64,000 nucleotides of DNA, from NCBI GenBank assembly GCA_000955795.1, contig JYOB01000016.1, positions 149,908 to 213,907 of the forward strand, given 5' to 3'. The position numbers were made by a program, and so were the translations under genes. The notes below the pieces were generated by a model, which ran no database searches, had not been told where the DNA came from, and saw nothing but the letters and a program-made list of their open reading frames with translations. The number at the start of each line of letters is the position of its first letter. The stretch's first letter is position 1. This document shows positions 8,484-16,577 of the stretch, piece by piece. Origin of the DNA: Burkholderiaceae bacterium 26 (GTDB lineage Bacteria; Pseudomonadota; Gammaproteobacteria; Burkholderiales; Burkholderiaceae).

Positions 8484-9455
8484 ATGAGAATCGCCGCCCT
8501 CTCCGATACCGTTACAAGCCACAACAAGCACATGACAACCCCATCCCGCCAAGCCCGCCTGCGCGGTGGCCTGCTTGGTCTCCTGGTTGGCGATGCTCTG
8601 GGCGTCCCGTACGAGTTTCACGACGCAGCCTCGATCCCGCCCTCCGCAGAGATCGATATGACGCCGCCAGTAGGCTTTAACCGCGCTCACGCGGGCGTAC
8701 CGCCCGGCACGTGGAGCGACGACGGTGCCCAGGCACTCGCCCTGCTCGATGCCTTGGTTCGCGATCCAACACTGGATCTCGGCACATTTGCGGCGAACCT
8801 GCTGAACTGGTTCCAGCAAGGGGCCTTCACACCCGATGGGAATGTCTTCGATATCGGCTTGCAAACGCGGCAGGCTTTCTACGCCATAGCGGCTGGCGCC
8901 AGCCCGTCCACGTCCGGGCCGAGCGGCGAACGCGACAACGGCAACGGATCACTGATGCGTTGCCTGCCCGTTGTCATGGTGGCCGCTTCTCGGGACGAGG
9001 CGGTCCACCTTGCGCGCAAACAGAGTCTGCCCACGCATGGCCACATCCGTTCTCAGCTCTGTTGCGCGCTCTACTGCCTGACTGCGATGGGCATTCTGGA
9101 AGGTCAGTCCGCCGCCAATGCGGTACGCGCTGCGGAGGACGAACTGCTCGAACGCCATGCCGGCACCGCGGAAGACGCCGAACTGAAGATCGCACTGGAC
9201 GGCCGCTTCGATGCACCGCAAGGGTCAGGCTATGTGGTCGACAGCTTCTGGTCGGCAATCCACTGCGTGCTGTCAACGCACAGCTATGAGGACTGCGTTA
9301 AGCGTGCGGTTGCTTTGGGCAATGACACCGATACCACCGCCTGTATTGCGGGCGGGTTGGCCGGTTTGATCTACGGAGAAAACGGCATTCCAATACGCTG
9401 GCTGTCGGTACTGCACGGCAAAGCAATGGCTGAAACACTCTTGGCGCAGCTTTGA
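8484..9455 (+). CDS. ADP-ribosylglycohydrolase family protein
   Basis: A hydrolase of the ADP-ribosylglycohydrolase fold (DraG/ARH), which removes ADP-ribose from proteins or small molecules using two metal ions. The metal-binding motifs are visible: WSDDGAQALALLDAL in the N-terminal third and GNDTDTTACIAGGLAGLIYG near the C-terminus, plus GNGSLMR between. The start is uncertain: ATG 8484 gives 323 residues, ATG 8532 gives 307 and begins closer to the domain; neither has a good ribosome site. It begins 10 bases after the preceding gene and is probably translated with it. Next to immunity-like genes, it could reverse an ADP-ribosylating toxin. Confidence 0.8.
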   Translation: MRIAALSDTVTSHNKHMTTPSRQARLRGGLLGLLVGDALGVPYEFHDAASIPPSAEIDMTPPVGFNRAHAGVPPGTWSDDGAQALALLDALVRDPTLDLGTFAANLLNWFQQGAFTPDGNVFDIGLQTRQAFYAIAAGASPSTSGPSGERDNGNGSLMRCLPVVMVAASRDEAVHLARKQSLPTHGHIRSQLCCALYCLTAMGILEGQSAANAVRAAEDELLERHAGTAEDAELKIALDGRFDAPQGSGYVVDSFWSAIHCVLSTHSYEDCVKRAVALGNDTDTTACIAGGLAGLIYGENGIPIRWLSVLHGKAMAETLLAQL

Positions 9456-9578
9456 CACCAACTGCCCCAAGCCCCCTCAGGACTTGTTCGCGATTACATG
9501 GACGGCGACGTCAAGTACGACTTGGCGACGTCGCCCGGACCGTCCAATTGAAAACAGCAACCGGACGGTCGACCCACC

Positions 9579-9614
9579 TCAATTGCCGTAGATCAGCCCA
9601 CGCGCGGCGGCGTT
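9579..9614 (-). pseudogene. relic of a second GH74 gene: duplicated 3' end
   Basis: These 36 bases match the last 36 bases of the intact GH74 gene at 12042-12077 at about 31 positions. On the minus strand they read as the end of the protein, ARGLIYGN-stop, against ARGLIYSN-stop in the intact gene. Upstream the similarity fades within about 20 codons. The relic and the intact gene bracket the two effector-type genes like direct repeats. An 8-bp inverted repeat (GACCGTCC/GGACGGTC, 9538-9570) lies just beyond the relic stop. Confidence 0.7.
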
Positions 9615-9729
9615 GAAACTCTCGTTACGGCGAGAACGGTGCCTGGCCGATCTCGAACAGCAAATTCTGCTTGCTGTGATTACGAAATCAGGCTCGCCTC
9701 GATAGCACCGTGTCGACTGCTCTTCGGAT

Positions 9730-10563
9730 TCAGGGGTATGCCGGCAATACCCGTAACTCTGGAACCGGAAATCTGCTGGAGTACGCCTGGATTATGCTGC
9801 GCAAGCCATCCTTAAGTTCGGAGTGGCGAAGACGGTACTCACCATGATTTGGATCGAAAACGTGAACATGGTTGCCCGATTGATGTGTGGCGATAGCATG
9901 GTTATCGCCGTTGGTTCGCATGATGACGAACACGTGTGATGAGTTGGCTTGGGCGAACATGTTTGCCAAAGTCTGCATTGCCTGTTCTTCGTGACTCATC
10001 ACATCGACGACGACATCCGCTCCAAGCCCCACACCGTAGCGCTGGAACGCAGGCGCAAACCATTCGCTGTACGGCCGGCCTTGGCCGCGAATCGCCAATT
10101 CATGCTGACGGTAGCCTTGTTGTTGAGCGCTAATACCCTCAAGCGTGTGAACCTGAGTGAAATGTTCCATTCTTCCGTGGCTTGTCTGCGACTCGTTGGC
10201 AATCGAATGAAGCCAAGCGGCAGAAAATACAACGCAAGCGGCTCTCAACTCCCCGACTTGAGCAAGCGCGGAGGCTTGTTCAAAAGGGGCATGCCTTACG
10301 TGCCGGCTCCTGTCCGATGGGGCAGAAGCACAAGCGCCGCCTACTGGAAGCTTGGCCCGCAAGCGAAGTCCTGGGCTGCTCACGTGGTGAACAGTCCTAC
10401 TGTCGCGATCGCGAAATGGTGCCTTGGGTAGCGCACCACGCTGCGAATCCGGGGCGTGTGCGATTCGAGGAGACGCCTCTGACGGCATGTTCGATGGCGA
10501 CTTGGACTGCGGGGCATCCAGCGACGGCATCGAAATGCCGTTGGCCGTGGACTGAATTTTCAT
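9730..10563 (-). CDS. C58-family cysteine peptidase, candidate type III effector (YopT/AvrPphB/RipT-like)
   Basis: A 277-residue protein with a serine/proline-rich, low-order N-terminus of the kind that signals type III secretion, and a C-terminal half matching peptidase family C58. The catalytic triad is visible: Cys110 in AACVVFSAAWL, His222 in DNHAIA, Asp237 in VFDPNHGEY; the spacing is close to that of AvrPphB. Relatives are delivered into host cells and cleave host proteins. The start at ATG 10563 is preferred over an in-frame start at 10641 because the latter falls inside a perfect hrpII box (10631-10654). It is divergent from the YopJ-type gene. Expected regulator: HrpB. Confidence 0.85.
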   Translation of the reverse strand: MKIQSTANGISMPSLDAPQSKSPSNMPSEASPRIAHAPDSQRGALPKAPFRDRDSRTVHHVSSPGLRLRAKLPVGGACASAPSDRSRHVRHAPFEQASALAQVGELRAACVVFSAAWLHSIANESQTSHGRMEHFTQVHTLEGISAQQQGYRQHELAIRGQGRPYSEWFAPAFQRYGVGLGADVVVDVMSHEEQAMQTLANMFAQANSSHVFVIMRTNGDNHAIATHQSGNHVHVFDPNHGEYRLRHSELKDGLRSIIQAYSSRFPVPELRVLPAYP

Positions 10564-10630
10564 TGGTTTGATGTCGTGTACGTCAAACAGAGAATTTTCG
10601 CCACGCGATAACCTGTCGCCCCGCCAAGTG

Positions 10631-10654
10631 CGAAGCTGCAAATCCAGATACGAA
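10631..10654 (-). promoter_or_regulatory. perfect hrpII box upstream of the C58 peptidase gene
   Basis: The plus strand reads CGAA (10631-10634), 16 bases, CGAA (10651-10654); on the minus strand this is TTCG-N16-TTCG, the hrpII box of HrpB-controlled genes in Ralstonia. It ends 67 bases before the chosen ATG. Confidence 0.85.
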
Positions 10655-10742
10655 TCAACGCATTGGTAGGACCGTGTGAAGCGTAGTCACGTTGTTGTGC
10701 CGCCCAGCAAACGACTGAGCGTCAAGCGCGCCCCTTTTTGCT

Positions 10743-10766
10743 TTCTTTTCTAGAGCAACAGTTTCG
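10743..10766 (+). promoter_or_regulatory. one-mismatch hrpII box upstream of the YopJ-family gene
   Basis: TTCT (10743-10746), 16 bases, TTCG (10763-10766), one base off TTCG-N16-TTCG. It ends 66 bases before the ATG at 10833, the same spacing as the perfect box of the divergent effector gene. A TATCAT hexamer at 10801-10806 could be the -10 element. Confidence 0.6.
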
Positions 10767-10832
10767 TCTCTTGCACGCTCCCCCGAGTGTGTTCCGTTCA
10801 TATCATGGGTTATTTCAAATACAGGAGTTCCC

Positions 10833-11885
10833 ATGGGATTGTGCGTTTCAAAACCTCGAACAGGAGGCGCCGATTATCAGTATGGTGGAGGGCAGCGGCG
10901 TGCTGCTGATTCTTCTGGGGCTCCAAGCACGCAATCCTCGCCTGCCCGCAGTCCGTCCTCATATCACCTGGACAATCTACCTAGGCGAGCGCGCAACAAA
11001 GCAAGGGCACTGGAGGACGCTGTCAAGAATTCGTCCGTGGCGTATACGCATCCTCAATTGGCCGCATATGCAGATGCCGTTTTGAGAGCTGCGGGCACGG
11101 ATGGTGTCAATCCAGAAATATCGACACACGACGGCGAAAACATTGAAACGCTGGCGAATACTTACAACGCAAGACATCCTGATCTGAATCTTAAATACTT
11201 TCCTTGGGTGGAAATCTTCCTTGAGAAGCTCTACACCTCGAGTGAGCCGGCGTGGCGCGCATTGTTCCGGCTGACCACTCAGAACAGGCACAGAATCGCA
11301 GCAGATATCAGAACGCACGCTGACGGTGGTAAGACCGTGCTACTTCTGGAGTCGGCGCTCTCTCACACCTGGGACCCAAAGAAGAAAGAATATAAATTTA
11401 TTGCCGGCATTCAGTCATTGCAAAAGAATATTGAAGACAATTTCAGAAACTGCAAAATGGCTGTCATCGATGTTGAGGCGCAAAAAGCCCACATCGGTTG
11501 CACAATATTTTCATTAAATTTTCTGCTTAACGCATACCAAAAAGACGAGTTATTCAACAGTCTTCATGAAAGATTGAATGAAAACGGAAGGTGCTTTGAA
11601 GGCCATCAATCAGAGTTCATCGGTGGCATGGAATACATTGAGGGAACGAAAGTACTCCCGCCCGTCTTCTATAAGCATGCACAGTCGAGTAAAACTGTAG
11701 ACAACTTTGTTACGCACCAAGGCCAATTTCAGAATACCAATGTGAGCACCAGCCGCTCCGGCCCTCGCGAAACACTTCAGGAGCGCGTTAAAAACTTCCG
11801 AGTTACCCGTGGGGAACAGTCCTACAGCATGTCGATCGAGGCGTCCCGTATGCGGAAAATCAGGAAGGCTATCGAAGACTTGTGA
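10833..11885 (+). CDS. YopJ/XopJ-family acetyltransferase, candidate type III effector (RipP1/PopP1-like)
   Basis: A 350-residue protein of the YopJ/HopZ/XopJ effector family, which acetylate host proteins. It starts MGLCVSKP: Gly2 is a myristoylation site and Cys4 a possible palmitoylation site, so it should go to the host plasma membrane. The His-Glu-Cys triad is His153 (NRHRIAADIR), Glu173 (LLLESA) and Cys223 (IGCTIFSLNF). The ATG at 10833 has AGGAG upstream. The 3' half is clearly less GC-rich than the surroundings, a sign of transfer. It is divergent from the C58 peptidase gene and carries a one-mismatch hrpII box. Which paralogue it is cannot be told without alignment. Confidence 0.9.
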   Translation: MGLCVSKPRTGGADYQYGGGQRRAADSSGAPSTQSSPARSPSSYHLDNLPRRARNKARALEDAVKNSSVAYTHPQLAAYADAVLRAAGTDGVNPEISTHDGENIETLANTYNARHPDLNLKYFPWVEIFLEKLYTSSEPAWRALFRLTTQNRHRIAADIRTHADGGKTVLLLESALSHTWDPKKKEYKFIAGIQSLQKNIEDNFRNCKMAVIDVEAQKAHIGCTIFSLNFLLNAYQKDELFNSLHERLNENGRCFEGHQSEFIGGMEYIEGTKVLPPVFYKHAQSSKTVDNFVTHQGQFQNTNVSTSRSGPRETLQERVKNFRVTRGEQSYSMSIEASRMRKIRKAIEDL

Positions 11886-11957
11886 TGTTGGATCGGCCCA
11901 GAGCAGCGCTCAGTCTGGCGCGTTGGTGTTGCCTCTCGGATGTTGGGAACTACCAGT

Positions 11958-11994
11958 AAAAAACCCCCGAAAGCTGGCAGCCAACTTTCGGGGG
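11958..11994 (-). terminator. rho-independent terminator of the GH74 gene
   Basis: Stem CCCCCGAAAG (11964-11973) with CTTTCGGGGG (11985-11994), followed on the minus strand by six T (11963-11958). It lies 48 bases beyond the GH74 stop and also separates this gene from the converging YopJ-type gene. Confidence 0.85.
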
Positions 11995-12041
11995 ACAACT
12001 CGACTGATCGACGGATCGTTGATCGACCAGTCGTCCGCACA

Positions 12042-14372
12042 TCAATTGCTATAGATCAGCCCACGCGCGGCGCCATTGACGTAGATGCGGCCGTACGTGT
12101 TCCAGTCGCCCGCCATCACGCCGGAGCCACCAAACTGGTGTGCGTCGTCGTTAAAGCGCGACCATGTTGCGCCGCCGTCGTCAGAGTGGTAGATGCCCCA
12201 GACGCCGTTGAGCGTGCCTTCTACGTAGATGGCAGCGGAGTACGGCGCGCCCGCTTGTGCCTTGCCCAGGGTGAGCACGGTGGCGCCCATCGTGCCGTTG
12301 GCGGATGCAAAGGCGTTGAGCTTTGTCCATGTGGCGCCGGAATCCACCGAGTGGTACACGGCAGCGCCGTCAGCCAGCCAGATATCGCCCTCGGCGTTGG
12401 GGTTGACCACCATGGATGTATCCCACCACGAGTTCCAGGCCATGTTTGCGTTGACGGAGCCCTGGCTGAGCGTGAAGGTGTGGCCGCCGTCGTTCGAGAC
12501 GTAGACCTTGCCGCGTTGCCAGCTCCACGGTGCGCCGCCGGAGTCGTAGGCGTAGACCTTGTTGGGGTTCTTGCGGTCTGCGGCCAGGCGGTAACCACGG
12601 GCGTAGCCGTTCCAGGTGGCGCTGAACGCCGGCAGGTTGGTGGCCGTCCAGCTCGCGCCATTGTTGGTGCTGTACGACGGCACCGAATCGGGCGGTGCCC
12701 AGGTCACGTTGTTGCGTGACGGCACGACCAGGTTGCCTACGTTGCTCTGGCTTGCGGCGGCGCCATTGGGCAGCGATGCAAACGTCGACCAGCTATTGCC
12801 GCTGTCACCAGACCAGAAGCCCTTGGTGACATGGCCGTTGGCGTTGTCCACACCTGCGGCGGCAATGTACGACGGGTCTGCCCACGACATGTCGGCAGAA
12901 TTGCCGCTGCTCCACGTGTTCAAGGGGCCTTTGGTGGGCCGCGTCGTGAGGTCTGTATTGACCCACGTGCCGATGTCGCCTGCGCTGTTGATGAAGTTGT
13001 ACGAAGCACCGGGCGGCGCCGTCACGAGCGCCAGGGTGACGGTCTCTTCAAGGTTGTCGACCTTGGCGCTCCAGGTGGGCGCGGGCGACGAGGCGTTCAT
13101 GGTTTCGCAAACGCCGCCACCGTGCACGTGCATGATGTGGTCGCGGTTGGCGGGGTCGATCACGACGCTCTCGACCCAGCCGGAGCAGCCACCCGAGGCA
13201 AGGCCGGTGTGCGGCATGCCGGCTTCGATTTCGCGCCAGGTGCTGCCACCGTCGTCAGATAGCTGGATGGTCTTGCTGGTGTCGCTCCAGCCCGTCATAC
13301 CAAGGGCGATGCGGGCAGACGCGCCAAGGCCAGAGACGGACACGCCGCCAAAACCGTTGCTGGTGGAGCTTTTGAGCAGCGTCCAGTTGCTGTCGTTGCT
13401 GCCCCCGAACTTGTAGAGGTAGCTCGGGCCGTTGATGCCCTGGCCAACGCCTGCGTTGAACACCGCGTAGAAGTTGCCATCAGACGTGCGCACCACGTGC
13501 GGGATGTAGTAGCCCGACACCGCCTGCGGAACCGACACCGGGCTCCACGAGAACCCGCCGTTGGTGGATCTGTACAGGGTGGACGTCAGGCCCGCCGCGT
13601 TGGCGTAGTCGGGCGCAACGGTGGCCCACATGATCCACGTCGGCTGGCCGCTGCCCTTGCCCGACGTATCAAAAATCACCTGCTCCACGCCAATGGGGGA
13701 GCTGCCGCCGTTGACGGTGGTGGAAGACAGGCCAGTGACTTGCGCCCAGGTGTGGCCCGAATCCGTGCTCTTCCACAGGCCGGCGGTGCGCGAGCCGTAG
13801 AACAGCGTCGTGGGGTTGTTCGGGTCCACCTGCAGGCGCTCGCCGGTGCCGCGTCCGTTGTCGTTGCCGCCCACGGGGAACGGCAGATCGTAGTGCGTCC
13901 AGGTGTTGCCGCGGTCGCTGGAGATGTAGATGCGGCCGTTGTGACCTTGCGTGACGGTAATGCCCGTCATCATGTAGACGAGCTGGTCGTTGTTCGGGTC
14001 GAGCGCGATGCTTTCAACGCCGTGGAAATCGCCCTCGCCTGCGCCAAAACCGATGCCGTCGGTGATGGGCGTCCAGGTGGAGCTGGCCGTGTCCCAACGG
14101 TAAGCGCCGCCAACGTCGGTGCGTGCGTACAGCAGGCCCGCGTTGCTCGGGTGGTAGATGAGGCCGGTGACATACCCGCCGCCGCCCCATTTGACGCTGG
14201 TCCAGGTGGTTCCCGACTGGCCGCCGCTGGGCGAGACGACGGTGCCTGTGGTTGCGGTTGTGGCCGGTGTAGCCGTGCCGCCGCTACCGGCGACGCTGCT
14301 TCCGTCGCCGCCGCAGCCAGCCAGAAGAGCGGCCAGCAGGGCCGGGATGAGGACGTTGCAATTTCTATTCAT
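12042..14372 (-). CDS. GH74-type xyloglucanase/endoglucanase lipoprotein
   Basis: A 776-residue secreted lipoprotein: signal segment with lipobox LLAGC (Cys about residue 18), a short Gly/Ser/Thr linker, then two seven-bladed beta-propeller halves of glycoside hydrolase family 74 with recurrent GNTWT, GHTWA and GATWS blade motifs. The catalytic-type aspartate region YARTDVGGAYRWD is near residue 85. Such enzymes cut plant xyloglucan or other beta-glucans, which fits a plant-associated bacterium. ATG 14372 was chosen for the signal peptide. A 36-bp copy of its 3' end at 9579-9614 shows a past duplication or recombination. Confidence 0.85.
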   Translation of the reverse strand: MNRNCNVLIPALLAALLAGCGGDGSSVAGSGGTATPATTATTGTVVSPSGGQSGTTWTSVKWGGGGYVTGLIYHPSNAGLLYARTDVGGAYRWDTASSTWTPITDGIGFGAGEGDFHGVESIALDPNNDQLVYMMTGITVTQGHNGRIYISSDRGNTWTHYDLPFPVGGNDNGRGTGERLQVDPNNPTTLFYGSRTAGLWKSTDSGHTWAQVTGLSSTTVNGGSSPIGVEQVIFDTSGKGSGQPTWIMWATVAPDYANAAGLTSTLYRSTNGGFSWSPVSVPQAVSGYYIPHVVRTSDGNFYAVFNAGVGQGINGPSYLYKFGGSNDSNWTLLKSSTSNGFGGVSVSGLGASARIALGMTGWSDTSKTIQLSDDGGSTWREIEAGMPHTGLASGGCSGWVESVVIDPANRDHIMHVHGGGVCETMNASSPAPTWSAKVDNLEETVTLALVTAPPGASYNFINSAGDIGTWVNTDLTTRPTKGPLNTWSSGNSADMSWADPSYIAAAGVDNANGHVTKGFWSGDSGNSWSTFASLPNGAAASQSNVGNLVVPSRNNVTWAPPDSVPSYSTNNGASWTATNLPAFSATWNGYARGYRLAADRKNPNKVYAYDSGGAPWSWQRGKVYVSNDGGHTFTLSQGSVNANMAWNSWWDTSMVVNPNAEGDIWLADGAAVYHSVDSGATWTKLNAFASANGTMGATVLTLGKAQAGAPYSAAIYVEGTLNGVWGIYHSDDGGATWSRFNDDAHQFGGSGVMAGDWNTYGRIYVNGAARGLIYSN

Positions 14373-14806
14373 CGGGGGTCTCAAGACTTCGATTGTTCGA
14401 TTGATCGATAGGCCAGGCGGACGGGCGAACCCTGCAGCGCTGCGGTAGCTCGTGCGTTTGGCTGAGAGCGTGGTGGCTGCCGGTGGATGCCACCCCCTAC
14501 TAAAGTGGGGTGTCGCGCACCGGGTGCGATAAGACACCGCGCGCGTGCGTGGGTCAACGCAATGTGAGTTTTGTTGAGACTTGGGGCTGAACCACCCGAT
14601 GGCGCTGGCTTTGCGTGGCGGTGGAGCGCCGTGTTGGTGCGCGCAGAATGGGTGCACGCCGCGGGTGACGTGTCACCAGACAAACTTATAATGTCGCCCG
14701 GCCACCCGCCTACGCCGCCACCGCCTGCCGCGCACAAAACTTGCGCTGCATACGCAGTGGCGCCGCCGCCGCACCATCACCCGGCCGAGCCCTTTTGCCC
14801 AACGCC
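14373..14806. other. 434-bp divergent intergenic region
   Basis: No gene seen. It separates the divergent GH74 and DUF2242 genes and must hold both promoters. It contains hairpins: CACCCC/GGGGTG near 14489-14509, and a nested GTGTC/GACAC around CGCACC/GGTGCG near 14509-14535. TCGATTGTTCGATTGATCGA lies just upstream of the GH74 start. No hrpII box was found next to the GH74 start. Confidence 0.5.
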
Positions 14807-15682
14807 ATGCCCTACCGCTTCCGTCCGTTGTCTGTTTTGTGCGCTGCTGCCAGCATCGCTGCCGCTTTGGCTGCGTGCAGCTCTGCGCCCACGCCGCTTT
14901 ATCAGCAGGAGCAGTTTGATGCGGCGGCAAGCCCCTATGCGCGCACCTTCCACGCCAAGTCTGACGCGACGTGCGAGGCGGCCCGCCGGGCGCTGCTGAG
15001 TCAGGGGTATGTGTCGAGCTCGCCCCGCCCCGACACGATCGACGGCAGCAAGAACTTCCAGCCGAGCAACGATTCGCACGTGGTGATCTCGTTCCACGTG
15101 GTGTGCGCAGAGGCCAATACCGAGGGCACGTCGAGCACGGCCTATGTGAACGCGGTGCAAGACCGCTACACGCTCAAGAAGACGAGCACGTCGGCAAGCG
15201 TGGGCTTGAGCATCCTGGGCTCGGTGTCGCTGCCCATCGGCTCGGGCGACGATTCGATGGTGAAGGTGGCAAGCGAGACGATTCCGGCCGGGGTGTTCTA
15301 CGAGCGCTACTTCAACCTGGTCGACCACTTCCTGAAGATCGACCCCGCCCGCCATGACCGCAAGATCGCCAAGGCGGCAGAGAAGGAACACGTGGCCCCG
15401 CTGCCCGAGCCCGCACCCACGCCGCAAGGCGAGCCGATGAAGATGACAACGCCGGTGGTGCCCACGCCGGCCGCGCCGCCTGTGCCGGTGGCGGCGCCTG
15501 CTTCGGCTCCGGCTGCTGCGCCCGCTTCCGCGCCGGCAGCGGCGCCTGTGGTTGCGCCGGCTTTGAAGGCGCCGGTTGAAGCTGCTCCGGCATCGGCCCC
15601 TGCAGTGACGACGCCGGCACCGGCGCCGAACGCAGCGCCCGCGTCTGCGCCGGCAGGTTCAACCACGGGCGGTGCAAGCTGA
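14807..15682 (+). CDS. DUF2242 family lipoprotein
   Basis: A 291-residue envelope protein. Signal segment with lipobox LAACSS (Cys near residue 23), a DUF2242 domain (about 35-190), then a long alanine/proline-rich tail (PAPAPAAAP type) of about 90 residues that probably spans periplasm or peptidoglycan. Function of DUF2242 is unknown. The ATG at 14807 was chosen for the signal peptide; the ribosome site is weak. A strong bidirectional terminator follows. Confidence 0.75.
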   Translation: MPYRFRPLSVLCAAASIAAALAACSSAPTPLYQQEQFDAAASPYARTFHAKSDATCEAARRALLSQGYVSSSPRPDTIDGSKNFQPSNDSHVVISFHVVCAEANTEGTSSTAYVNAVQDRYTLKKTSTSASVGLSILGSVSLPIGSGDDSMVKVASETIPAGVFYERYFNLVDHFLKIDPARHDRKIAKAAEKEHVAPLPEPAPTPQGEPMKMTTPVVPTPAAPPVPVAAPASAPAAAPASAPAAAPVVAPALKAPVEAAPASAPAVTTPAPAPNAAPASAPAGSTTGGAS

Positions 15683-15720
15683 GCGCGATGCGCGCGTCGA
15701 TTGCCGCTAGATAAAAGAAA

Positions 15721-15743
15721 GCCGCCTTTGGGGCGGCTTTTTT
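15721..15743. terminator. bidirectional rho-independent terminator
   Basis: Stem GCCGCC/GGCGGC (15721-15726, 15732-15737) followed by TTTTTT on the plus strand and by TTTCTTTT on the minus strand. It ends both the DUF2242 gene and the converging toxin-antitoxin operon. Confidence 0.85.
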
Positions 15744-15757
15744 GTTGGGGCGTTGTG

Positions 15758-16069
15758 TTAGAGCGCTTCAAGCATCTGCAGCGTTTCCGGGTGTTTTTCC
15801 ACCAGCTTGATGAGCACCGCCGCTTGTGTATTCGGCTTGGCGGTGCCTTGCTCCCAGTTTTGATATGTCCGCACATTGACGCGTAAGCGCCGCGCCATGA
15901 CAGCCTGCGACGCATGTGCTGCCGCGCGGACGGCCTTGATCTCTTCGGCGCTCACGTCCATCGGCTCGGGCGCTCGCGCCTTGACCTTGCGGAGGGTAGT
16001 CTTGCCTTCGCGTTCCGCAGCAAGCGCGTCCATTCCCTCTTTCAGTTCAGCAAACAGGTTTCGTTTCAT
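15758..16069 (-). CDS. HigA-like antitoxin (XRE helix-turn-helix)
   Basis: A 103-residue antitoxin: N-terminal toxin-binding part, then a Cro/C1-type helix-turn-helix (SQAVMARRLRVNVRTYQNWE, about residues 54-73). It should bind the toxin encoded just upstream and repress the operon. Its ATG overlaps the toxin stop (ATGA at 16066-16069), so the two are translationally coupled. Toxin-first order is typical of HigBA/NadS-type systems. Confidence 0.85.
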   Translation of the reverse strand: MKRNLFAELKEGMDALAAEREGKTTLRKVKARAPEPMDVSAEEIKAVRAAAHASQAVMARRLRVNVRTYQNWEQGTAKPNTQAAVLIKLVEKHPETLQMLEAL

Positions 16070-16410
16070 CGCCCGCTCCTTGCCTTGGCTTCTCGTTCCA
16101 GCAGTTGCGCGAGCACTTTGCGCTCATCGCTGGAGAGGTCGCTCACTTCATCCTTGTCGTAGACGGTAAACATCCAAAACTGCCCGCCTGGATTCCAGTA
16201 GTAATAGATAACGCGCAGACCGCCGCGTTTGCCCTTGCCTCGTCGCTTGTCCGAAAACCGGATCTTGCGCAAACCGCCCGTGCCTTTAATCACATCGCCC
16301 GCATCTGGCTGCGCAAGCAGCGTGTATTGCAGTGCTCTGTACTCGTCATCCGAGAGGTAGTGCTCTCGTAGCCGCTGAAAAGGCGGCAATTCTATGAAGG
16401 TGGCTTCCAT
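16066..16410 (-). CDS. HigB/RelE-like mRNA-interferase toxin
   Basis: A 114-residue RelE/ParE-superfamily toxin. The core GGLRKIRFSDKRRGKGKRGG and RVIYYYW are those of HigB-type ribosome-dependent RNases, with a basic central patch for RNA and a C-terminal helix. It is the first gene of the operon, followed by its antitoxin with a 4-base overlap. A 9-bp perfect inverted repeat lies 10 bases upstream of its ATG and is the likely autoregulation site. Confidence 0.85.
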   Translation of the reverse strand: MEATFIELPPFQRLREHYLSDDEYRALQYTLLAQPDAGDVIKGTGGLRKIRFSDKRRGKGKRGGLRVIYYYWNPGGQFWMFTVYDKDEVSDLSSDERKVLAQLLEREAKARSGR

Positions 16411-16419
16411 GATGCCACA

Positions 16420-16444
16420 AACTATACGTTCTCTGCGTATAGTT
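16420..16444. promoter_or_regulatory. operator of the HigBA-like operon
   Basis: AACTATACG-N7-CGTATAGTT, a perfect 9-bp inverted repeat directly upstream of the toxin start. The antitoxin (alone or with toxin) is expected to bind it. The arm contains TATAC, which can also serve as a -10 element. Confidence 0.75.
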
Positions 16445-16500
16445 TCAATTGGCTGGATTCTGATTGCATGGCATGCGCGTTGCCTCGAGTCGGCCCTGGG

Positions 16501-16577
16501 TTAACCCACCACCGGCGCATGGCGCGCCATCAACTCATCCACCCACCCCACGAACGCACGCAGCTTTGCGCTCACGC
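16501..16577 (-). pseudogene. LysR-type regulator remnant (last 25 codons)
   Basis: On the minus strand the stretch ends in TAA (16503-16501) and reads SAKLRAFVGWVDELMARH, the usual C-terminal end of a LysR-type regulator. Nothing LysR-like precedes it: the next bases belong to a RidA-like fragment in the opposite direction. The two probably once formed a divergent pair that lost its 5' halves and common promoter in one deletion. Confidence 0.65.

Noticed and set aside
10564-10641. Longer N-terminus of the C58 peptidase starting at 10641
   Set aside because: The start would lie inside the perfect hrpII box, and the extra residues do not resemble an effector N-terminus.
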